Position numbers and translations under genes: made by a program. From an uncultured Candidatus Competibacteraceae bacterium (GTDB lineage Bacteria > Pseudomonadota > Gammaproteobacteria > Competibacterales > Competibacteraceae), in the NCBI GenBank assembly GCA_937872125.1, contig CALMNY010000234.1, positions 1 to 11,923 on the forward strand: 11,923 nucleotides of DNA, read 5' to 3'. The notes beneath the pieces were generated by a model, which worked only from the letters and a program-made list of their open reading frames with translations, had not been told where the DNA came from and made no database searches. Of this stretch, positions 6,969-11,923 are shown one piece after another. How positions within the stretch are numbered: the stretch's first letter is position 1; each line of letters begins with the position of its first letter.

Positions 6969-7933
6969 GGAGGGCCGGCGCCCAGCGCCGCCAGCGGCGG
7001 CCACGTCGGGTGGGGGTCGCGAAGGGAGGCCAGGTTGAAGAGCGCCAGCCTCAGCCGCGCCCCCGGCCGGGCGTCTGCCGGCAAGGCTGGCACGCGGGGG
7101 TGCAGGGACCGCCCCCGGGCGGCGTAGGCGAGGTAGGTGGCGGTAGCGACGCTGTCGGCGCCCCAGGCCCAGCAGGCGGCGACCCGCGCCGGCGCACTGA
7201 GCCCGCCGACCTGCAGCGGGCCGTCCCACTCCGCCCGCACGGCGGCGATCACCGCCGCCAGGGCGGCGTCGCCCGGGCGCACCAGCGGTCCGCCAAGGGC
7301 CAGCCCGGCGCAGCCCCGGCCGTGAGCGCGCAACTGGGCGCAGGTGCGGGCCGCCGCCCGCACGCTGGTGACCGTGTCGCCCGGCAGGCTGGCGAACAGC
7401 AGCAGATCCGGGCGCCGGTTGTTGGCCAGCGCCCAGGCGGCATTGGCCCGTGAGGCGGCAAAACACGCCGCCCGCTCGGCCGGCCCCGCCCGCTGCCGGG
7501 GCCACAGCGCGAGCGTGGTCCCCAGTTCGGCATGGCGCAGCTGCTGCTCCAGCAGCGCGGCCGGGGTGAGCAGGGCGCCGGTCGCGGTCTGGATGGCGGT
7601 TACCGGTCCCCGGGGCACCCGGCGCGCGCCGGGCAGGAGCAGGCGGGCGCGGTCGGCGGCCGGCAGCAGCGGCACGCCGGGGTGCGCCGTGGGCTCGGCG
7701 TCGAGGGCGGCGGCGGCGCGCGCCGGGACCGCCAGCCCCCGACACAGCCGCGGCAGATAGGGGCGCAGGGCGTACGCCAGGGACGGCGCGGCGGCGAAGG
7801 CGTACCCCGGCAGGCACAGCGGCAGGGACAGGACGCCGCGCCGGGTGGTGAGGATGCGCGGCGGGTCAGCCAGGGGCCCGGCCGGCGGTAGCCAGGGCAG
7901 CGCGCCGCCGGGCGCAGAACCCCTCCGGATCAC
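6965..7933 (-). CDS. tRNA-guanine transglycosylase (TGT/DpdA)-like protein, apparently without catalytic residues
   Basis: The protein resembles the TGT TIM barrel, best the archaeal type. Residues 29-43 match the N-terminal strand of TGT (TTRRGVLSLPLCLPG). LTPAALLEQQL (122-132) matches the helix after the first active-site loop. GLALGGPLV (210-218) matches the GGLV-type substrate loop. GADSVATATYLAY (258-270) aligns with archaeal GVDLFDSASYALY. Family enzymes swap a base for a 7-deazaguanine in tRNA, or in DNA for DpdA. Here the nucleophile Asp aligns with Ala263, no Asp occurs between residues 95 and 175 where the other catalytic Asp should be, and no Cys follows C254, so the zinc site is missing. 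It is probably a non-catalytic or heavily altered relative. It is the last gene of the operon. The start is uncertain: GTG at 7933 is used here; ATG at 7990 or 8005 overlap the upstream gene more, and none has a good ribosome binding site. A +1 frameshift from the upstream gene is another option. Confidence 0.6.
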   Translation of the reverse strand: MIRRGSAPGGALPWLPPAGPLADPPRILTTRRGVLSLPLCLPGYAFAAAPSLAYALRPYLPRLCRGLAVPARAAAALDAEPTAHPGVPLLPAADRARLLLPGARRVPRGPVTAIQTATGALLTPAALLEQQLRHAELGTTLALWPRQRAGPAERAACFAASRANAAWALANNRRPDLLLFASLPGDTVTSVRAAARTCAQLRAHGRGCAGLALGGPLVRPGDAALAAVIAAVRAEWDGPLQVGGLSAPARVAACWAWGADSVATATYLAYAARGRSLHPRVPALPADARPGARLRLALFNLASLRDPHPTWPPLAALGAGPP

Positions 7934-8129
7934 GCACCAGGGCGCGATAGCCGGCGAAGCCCGGGTCCACGGCGTGGAGCGGGTGCGCATCGACCGCCAG
8001 GCCATGCCGCACCCAGGCGTGCAGCGGGTCGGCCGGATCCGGGCGCGGCGCCAGACGGCGCACGCCCGGCGGGGCCGTGCCGACGGCCGGGGGGCGGTTG
8101 ATCAGGGCATGGCAAAATTCCGCGCTCAC
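7866..8129 (-). CDS. Unrecognised 87-residue protein, RPDPxDPLHA motif
   Basis: I do not recognise the family. The start is GTG at 8129, chosen because it overlaps the stop of the gene before it as GTGA and has GGAGGAG five bases upstream, a standard translational-coupling arrangement. The in-frame ATG option gives no usable protein. Residues 29-43 read RPDPADPLHAWVRHG, which matches residues 24-38 of the upstream 136-residue protein, so the two may be diverged paralogues or bind the same partner. A second DPLHA-like element, HPLHAVDPG, follows at 49-57. The C-terminus is Arg/Ala-rich. The last part of the gene may be overlapped by the start of the TGT-like gene in another frame. No signal peptide or membrane segment is visible. 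Confidence 0.72.
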   Translation of the reverse strand: MSAEFCHALINRPPAVGTAPPGVRRLAPRPDPADPLHAWVRHGLAVDAHPLHAVDPGFAGYRALVRDPEGFCARRRAALATAGRAPG

Positions 8130-8536
8130 GGGAGCTCCTCCCGCAACGCCGCCAGCAGCCGCGCGGTGAACACCGCCAGGTTGCGGACCACCGGCGGGTG
8201 CCCGGGGTAGAAGCGGCCGAACTGGCTCCCGACCTGGCGGCGGAACCAGTCCGGGGCGTCCGCGGCAAAACGCAACAACCGCGCCGGCCCCTCGGGATAG
8301 AGCTGCCAGGCCCGGTCGATAAAATGCTTGAGCGCCTCCTGCTCGCCGGCGGCGTCCAGGATCAGGGCCAGATGCCCGGCCCGGGTTTCCTCCGGCGTCA
8401 GCCGGCGGGCGTATACCCACACGCCATGCACGGCGAGGGCGTGCAGCGGGTCGTCCGGGTCCGGGCGCGGCGCCTGGTACTGGTAGCCGGCGGGCACGGC
8501 CGCGGGGGCGGTCTGCGCGTACGGATAGGTCGCCAT
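8126..8536 (-). CDS. Unrecognised 136-residue protein, RPDPxDPLHA motif
   Basis: The start is ATG at 8536, with AGGAG eight bases upstream. The N-terminal 23 residues are Ala/Pro/Tyr/Gln-rich and probably disordered. RPDPDDPLHALAVHG (24-38) follows and is shared with the downstream 87-residue protein. The rest (about 47-136) is mainly helical by eye, with aromatic-rich segments HFIDRAWQLYPEG (71-83) and DWFRRQVGSQFGRFYPG (96-112). There are no Cys residues, signal peptide or membrane helix, so it is likely cytoplasmic. It lies 56 bases after recJ and overlaps the next gene by four bases, suggesting joint, equimolar expression with the 87-residue product. Function is unknown. A role as an accessory DNA-processing or scaffold subunit follows only from its neighbours. 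Confidence 0.78.
   Translation of the reverse strand: MATYPYAQTAPAAVPAGYQYQAPRPDPDDPLHALAVHGVWVYARRLTPEETRAGHLALILDAAGEQEALKHFIDRAWQLYPEGPARLLRFAADAPDWFRRQVGSQFGRFYPGHPPVVRNLAVFTARLLAALREELP
8135..8141 (-). promoter_or_regulatory. Shine-Dalgarno GGAGGAG deciding the GTG start of the 87-residue gene
   Basis: GGAGGAG lies inside the end of the 136-residue gene, five bases before the GTG that overlaps that gene's TGA. The strong site and the GTGA overlap support a real gene beginning at GTG. Confidence 0.65.
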
Positions 8537-8572
8537 GGGGGGTACTCCTGCCAGAGGGGTGACGTGGGGGTG

Positions 8573-8592
8573 GGCCGCAACGGCGCGCGGCC
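8573..8592 (-). repeat. Hairpin immediately after the recJ stop codon
   Basis: GGCCGC and GCGGCC enclose an eight-base loop directly after the recJ TGA in the direction of transcription. There is no T run, so it is not a typical terminator. It could protect the recJ 3' end or lower expression of the two downstream genes, or be a chance GC pairing. Confidence 0.3.
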
Positions 8593-10326
8593 TCACGCGG
8601 GAGTGTCTTCGGCGGCGGGCGCGATATGCTCCACCAGCAGTTGCAGCGTGCACTCGCCGCGGAAGCGGTTGACGTCCAGGCGATAGGCCAGGTGCGCCTG
8701 CGCCCCCAGGGTGGCCAGGGCGTCGGCCTGATTGAAGGCGATGGCGTCCAGCACCGCGCCGCCGGGGGCCCGGACGGTGAGCTTGAGATGGCGCTCGCCG
8801 ACCACCCGGTGCGCGAGGATCGCGAACACCGCGTCGAACACCGGCTCGGGAAAGCCCTTGCCCCAGGGGCCGGCGCGGCGCACGCCGGCGGCGGTGTCCA
8901 GGGTCAGCAGCGCCGGCGGCAAGGCGCCGTCGGAGCAGATCGCGCGCTCCCGGGCCTGGTCGCCCACCGCCGCGGCCACCGCCGCGGTGAAGGCAGCGCT
9001 GAAGGCGTCCAGGGCGGCGGCCGGCACCTCCAGGCCGGCGGCCATGGCATGGCCGCCAAAGCGTGTCACGAGCCCGGGATGGCGCTTGGTCACCGTATCG
9101 ATCAGATCCCGCACATGCAGGCCCTCGATGGAGCGTGCCGAGCCCCGCCAGCGATCCGCGCCGGCCGGGGCGAAGGCGATCACCGGACAGTGCCAGCGCT
9201 CGCGCACCCGCGCCGCGACGATGCCGCTCACGCCCTGATGCCAGTCGGCGCCGGACACGCACCAGGCCGCCGGCAGATGATCGGGTTGGCGCTGCGCCAG
9301 GTCGGCGACGATGGCCTCGGCCTGGGCGCGCATCCCGTCCTCGATCTCGCGGCGTTCCGCGTTCAGGGCATGGAGCTGCTGCGCCAGGGCCATGGCGCGG
9401 CCGCCCTCCGCCGTCACCAGGCACTCGACGCCGAGCCCCATGTCCTGCAAGCGCCCGGCGGCATTCAGCCGCGGCCCGGCGGCAAAGCCCAGGTCGCGGG
9501 CGGTGGTGTCCGCCAGGGTTCGCCCCGCGACCTCCAGCAGCGCGCGCACCCCGGGGCGGCAGTGCCCGGCGCGGATGCGCCGCAGCCCCTGCTCCACCAG
9601 GATGCGGTTGTTGTGGTCGAGGGTGACGACATCGGCCACCGTGCCCAGCGCCACCAGGTCGAGATAGTGGGCGAGATTCGGCTCCGGGCGCGTCGGGCCG
9701 AAGTGTCCCCGGCGGCGCAGTTCGCCGCGGGTGGCGACCAGGAGATAAAACATGACCCCCACGCCGGCCAGGTGCTTGCTGGGGAAGGCGCACCCCGGCT
9801 GGTTGGGGTTGACGATGGCCGCGGCCGCCGGCAGTTCCGCGCCCGCCAGGTGATGATCGGTGACCAGCACCGGAATGCCGCGTTCCCGCGCCCGCGCCAC
9901 CCCCTCCAGGCTGGCGATGCCGTTATCGACGGTGATGAGCAGCGCCGGGTCGCGCGCGGCGGCGGCCTCGACGATCGCCGGGCTCAGGCCGTAACCGTGG
10001 GCGAAGCGGCTGGGGGTGAAGTGCGAGACCTGCGTCGCGCCCAGCGCGCGCAACCCGAGCAGGGCCAGGGCGCTGCCGGTCGCGCCGTCGGCGTCGAAAT
10101 CGCCGACCACCACCAGGGGGCGGTCGCGCTGCACCTGGTCGGCCAGCAGCGCCGCCGCCGCCGCCAGGCCGTGCAGGGTGTCGCCGGGCAGCAGGTGCGC
10201 CAGCGTCGGCTCGGTGGCGTGGCCCGTGGCCCCGCGCCGGGCATAGAGCTGTGCGAGCAGCGCCGGCAGGGTGGCGCCGGTCAGGGGGTCGGCGTGGGGC
10301 CGCCGGATGCGCACCGGGATGGCCAT
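8593..10326 (-). CDS. recJ: Single-stranded-DNA-specific exonuclease RecJ
   Basis: RecJ degrades single-stranded DNA 5' to 3' with a divalent metal and acts in recombination and mismatch or gap repair. The 577-residue product has the usual length and all DHH-family signatures. GDFDADGATG (75-84) is motif I with D76, D78 and D80. ITVDNG (131-136) is motif II with D134. TDHH (156-159) is the DHH motif. LVALGTVADVV (224-234) holds D232. GPRLNAAGRL (284-293) follows. The DHHA1 part has GVSGIVAARV (365-374) and GGHAMAAGLE (424-433), then an OB-like C-terminal domain (~455-570). The active site looks complete. The ATG at 10326 has GGAGG six bases upstream and shares its A with the stop of the 59-residue gene (TGATG). 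The neighbours are not the chromosomal recJ neighbours known from gammaproteobacteria (such as dsbC, prfB and lysS), so this is likely an element-borne extra copy; that part is inference. Confidence 0.96.
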   Translation of the reverse strand: MAIPVRIRRPHADPLTGATLPALLAQLYARRGATGHATEPTLAHLLPGDTLHGLAAAAALLADQVQRDRPLVVVGDFDADGATGSALALLGLRALGATQVSHFTPSRFAHGYGLSPAIVEAAAARDPALLITVDNGIASLEGVARARERGIPVLVTDHHLAGAELPAAAAIVNPNQPGCAFPSKHLAGVGVMFYLLVATRGELRRRGHFGPTRPEPNLAHYLDLVALGTVADVVTLDHNNRILVEQGLRRIRAGHCRPGVRALLEVAGRTLADTTARDLGFAAGPRLNAAGRLQDMGLGVECLVTAEGGRAMALAQQLHALNAERREIEDGMRAQAEAIVADLAQRQPDHLPAAWCVSGADWHQGVSGIVAARVRERWHCPVIAFAPAGADRWRGSARSIEGLHVRDLIDTVTKRHPGLVTRFGGHAMAAGLEVPAAALDAFSAAFTAAVAAAVGDQARERAICSDGALPPALLTLDTAAGVRRAGPWGKGFPEPVFDAVFAILAHRVVGERHLKLTVRAPGGAVLDAIAFNQADALATLGAQAHLAYRLDVNRFRGECTLQLLVEHIAPAAEDTPA

Positions 10327-10505
10327 CAACCGCCTCCCGCGGCGGCGGGCGCCGCGGTCGCCGCTGCGCCGATGACCGGATGCAGGGTGACGCTGGCTTC
10401 GCGGGCCAGGGACCACCAGCGGCGTTCGAATTCCGCCAGCGCCTGCGCCGCCGAGTCGGCGGTGATCACCACCGCCCCGCGCCGGGTGACAATGACAAAT
10501 TGCAT
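10326..10505 (-). CDS. Unrecognised 59-residue microprotein coupled to recJ
   Basis: This small gene begins at ATG 10505 with GAGGAGG seven bases upstream. Its TGA shares one base with the recJ ATG (TGATG), and the recJ ribosome binding site lies in its last codons. Translation of recJ therefore probably depends on ribosomes finishing this gene. The product starts MQFVIVTRRGAVVITAD, which looks like a beta hairpin. A predicted helix AAQALAEFERRWWSLAREA (19-37) follows, and the tail is Ala/Gly/Pro-rich. It could be a small fold that helps RecJ, or mainly a leader for coupled translation. No family is recognised. Confidence 0.72.
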   Translation of the reverse strand: MQFVIVTRRGAVVITADSAAQALAEFERRWWSLAREASVTLHPVIGAAATAAPAAAGGG

Positions 10506-10517
10506 AACGAAGCCTCC

Positions 10518-10796
10518 TCAGCCTTGCCAGGTGCGCAAGACCGCGCGGGCCAGCGACGCGTCGCTCCGCGCGGTCAACTCCGCCACGGTATACCGGCCCG
10601 CGCCGCCGCGCGCCGCCGCGGCGACACACCAGTCCCGCTCTGCCGCGGTCATGGGCCGCGGCGGTACCCCGTCGCGCGCCGGGGTCGCCGGCGCGGCCGC
10701 GGCATAGCGGTGGAGGGCCATTTCGTCCCGGGTGCACACGCAGCCCGGGCACGGCGCCTGGTCGCAGGCGCACACCCAATCCAGATCATCGAACAT
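10518..10796 (-). CDS. Unrecognised 92-residue protein with an N-terminal Cys cluster
   Basis: The start is ATG at 10796, preceded by one of the best ribosome binding sites in the window (TAGGAGGTGA). Residues 9-21 read CACDQAPCPGCVC, five Cys in 13 residues (C9, C11, C16, C19, C21), and a sixth, C57, lies in RDWCVAA. The cluster suggests a small zinc knuckle or another metal site. It is unlikely to be a signal peptide, because the N-terminus is acidic (MFDDLDW). The C-terminal half (about 48-92) is helical by eye, with AERDWCVAAAA and VAELTARSDASLARAVLRTW. The stop overlaps the ribosome binding site of the 59-residue gene, 12 bases upstream of its start, so the two are in one transcript. Function is unknown. 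A nucleic-acid-binding accessory protein would fit the neighbours but is unproven. Confidence 0.78.
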   Translation of the reverse strand: MFDDLDWVCACDQAPCPGCVCTRDEMALHRYAAAAPATPARDGVPPRPMTAAERDWCVAAAARGGAGRYTVAELTARSDASLARAVLRTWQG

Positions 10797-10800
10797 CGCG

Positions 10801-10810
10801 TCACCTCCTA
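10801..10810 (-). promoter_or_regulatory. Near-consensus Shine-Dalgarno TAGGAGGTGA
   Basis: This sequence pairs almost fully with the 3' end of 16S rRNA and lies four bases before the ATG at 10796. It suggests that the Cys-cluster protein is made at a high level, and it confirms that start. Confidence 0.7.
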
Positions 10811-10849
10811 AAACCGAAAAGCACGCGGGACCGCCGCGCCACGCCCCGC

Positions 10850-11923
10850 TCAGCCGGCCGCCTCGCGCGCCTGGAACACCTGCCGCAGGGCCTTGACCGT
10901 CGCCGGGCCCAGCCCGTCCACCGCCAGCAGCGCCTCCTGGTCGGCGGCCGCCACGGTGGCCAGTGAGCCAAAGCGCCGCAGCAGGCGGTCGGCCACCGCC
11001 CAGGTCACGCCGGGCAGACGCATCAGCAGTTCACGGCGCGCGACCGCGAGCTGCGCGGGTCGCGGCCCGTGGACCGCCGGGCGTTGCGCCAGGCCGTAGC
11101 GGTCATGCACGGCGCATTTCACCAGCAGGTAGGCGCTGTGATTGAGACTGTAGGTCTGCAACACGCTCAGGCGCATGCAGGCCAGCGAATAGGCCAGGAA
11201 GGCGTCGATCTGCTCCAGCAGCGGCAACCCGGGGCTGTGGGCATAGAGATCGCCCTCCAGCAGCAGGATACCGGCCCGCTCGCTCAGCGCCAGCGCCTCC
11301 ACCTGGCGAAACAGCCGCCCCTCCAGCAGCGAACTGCTGAACTCGCCCGGCGACGCGGTGCAATCCAGCCGCGCCACCACCAGCCGGTCGTTGAGCAGCA
11401 GCTCGCCGCCGCGCAGGGTGAGGTCCGGTTGCAGGCGCACCGCCGGATGGCGGGCGAGCCGCTCGACCAGCGCCGCCGGCACGCCCGCCCCGAGGGCGAT
11501 GGTCACCGGGCCCGGACTGGTAATGTCCGCCACCACCAGCGCCGCCGCCTGGGCGGCCCGCAGGGCATGATCGCGGGCCGGTGGCGGACCCGCGGCCGCG
11601 CCGCCGGCGTGAAGCGCCGGATTCGGCGTGGCGGGCGCCGGGGTGGCCAGCGCCCGCAGCGTGTCCCAGTCAACCGGCTCCGCCGGCGGCGGTAACTGCT
11701 CCTGGCGGTGCAGGGCGACCAGCAGCGCCGCGCGCAACGCCACGTCGATCCGCGCCCGTCCCACGACGCCCCGGCCCTTGACCTTCACGCCCCAGCCGTC
11801 CGGGTAGTCGGTCTGGGCGAACACCCAGGCCCGCTCCTCGGGCGCGACCCCGGGCAGGCCGGTGATATACAGTCGGCCCTGCTCCCGGGGCGCACGCGCC
11901 GGCGGGGCCTGCAAGGTGACACG
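10850..11923 (-). CDS. ERCC4/XPF-type nuclease-fold protein with tandem helix-hairpin-helix, 5' end open
   Basis: The reading frame is open to the window edge. The only start codon near the edge is TTG at 11914, so the true start is probably outside; residue numbers count from that TTG. Residues ~14-70 form an unassigned N-terminal domain (RLYITGLPG, WGVKVKGRG). Residues ~80-125 are a Pro/Ala linker. Residues ~126-275 match the ERCC4 nuclease fold, with EFSSSLLEGRLFRQ (191-204) equivalent to the conserved D-F-x-x-S-x-x-x-GRLF-x-Q segment, followed by ILLLEGD (216-222). Residues ~295-350 hold two helix-hairpin-helix motifs (LPGVTWAVADRLLRRFG and VDGLGPATVKALRQ), which bind DNA. XPF-family enzymes cut branched DNA. 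Here the GDx(n)ERKxxxD signature is altered: GE (170-171) and ARL (181-183) replace GD and ERK. Weakened, changed or lost cleavage is likely. It is the first operon gene seen. Confidence 0.82.
   Translation of the reverse strand, partial: RVTLQAPPARAPREQGRLYITGLPGVAPEERAWVFAQTDYPDGWGVKVKGRGVVGRARIDVALRAALLVALHRQEQLPPPAEPVDWDTLRALATPAPATPNPALHAGGAAAGPPPARDHALRAAQAAALVVADITSPGPVTIALGAGVPAALVERLARHPAVRLQPDLTLRGGELLLNDRLVVARLDCTASPGEFSSSLLEGRLFRQVEALALSERAGILLLEGDLYAHSPGLPLLEQIDAFLAYSLACMRLSVLQTYSLNHSAYLLVKCAVHDRYGLAQRPAVHGPRPAQLAVARRELLMRLPGVTWAVADRLLRRFGSLATVAAADQEALLAVDGLGPATVKALRQVFQAREAAG

Noticed and set aside
6969..7330. Continuation of a plus-strand frame past the Ig-like stop
   Set aside because: It is antisense to the TGT-like gene, shows no Ig-like sequence, and gives no sign of a frameshift extending the Ig-like protein.
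243..7817. 2524-codon open frame on the minus strand
   Set aside because: It is the codon-aligned complement of the Ig-like gene, is Arg/Gly/Ala-rich with no domain, and exists because the sense gene lacks TTA, CTA and TCA codons.
8537..9793. Upstream extension of the 136-residue gene through recJ in another frame
   Set aside because: RecJ occupies this stretch with full motif conservation. The ATG at 8536 has its own ribosome binding site.
8626..10707. 693-codon open frame on the plus strand opposite recJ
   Set aside because: It is antisense to a certain recJ, has low-complexity composition, has no ribosome binding site of note, and extends across gene boundaries.
10327..10779. Upstream extension of recJ to an earlier start at 10779
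   Set aside because: The ATG at 10326 gives the normal RecJ length and has a good ribosome binding site. The extension overlaps the 59- and 92-residue genes and matches no RecJ domain.

Overview
The window is very GC-rich, with strong G/C preference at third codon positions. It reads like accessory DNA of a high-GC proteobacterium, probably an integrative conjugative element or a plasmid. That assignment is inference: no integrase, relaxase, conjugation gene, tRNA or attachment site lies inside the window. It rests on the gene mix: a giant secreted Ig-like protein, a full-length RecJ away from the chromosomal recJ neighbours I know, an XPF/ERCC4-like protein, a tRNA-guanine-transglycosylase-like protein and several unrecognised small genes.

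Bases 1-536 hold no supportable gene. The left edge carries a hairpin of the kind seen at IS200/IS605 (TnpB-associated) ends. A small AT-rich pocket at about 204-246 has two inverted repeats with identical 6-2-6 geometry. A C-rich leader at about 247-405 contains three GC-rich hairpins.

Bases 537-6968 (+) encode one 2143-residue exported protein made almost entirely of Ig-like beta-sandwich repeats. It has two copies of a ~117-residue adhesin-type repeat, four copies of a different ~103-residue repeat, and several C-terminal Ig/PKD-like domains. It has no visible membrane anchor.

Bases 6965-11923 (-) look like one tightly packed operon. In transcription order it holds an ERCC4/XPF-like protein with tandem HhH motifs (5' end outside the window), a 92-residue Cys-cluster protein, a 59-residue microprotein overlapping the recJ start, RecJ, a 136-residue protein, an 87-residue protein sharing a motif with it and coupled by a GTGA overlap, and a TGT-like TIM-barrel protein. 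The operon converges on the Ig-like gene so closely that both TAG stops lie in the same CTAG.

The most interesting part is the operon. An intact 5'-3' ssDNA exonuclease sits with an XPF-fold protein whose ERK signature is altered and a TGT/DpdA-fold protein that appears to lack both catalytic aspartates and the zinc cysteines. This suggests a DNA-processing or DNA-recognition module of a mobile element in which two enzyme folds may act as binding or scaffold proteins. That function is a hypothesis.
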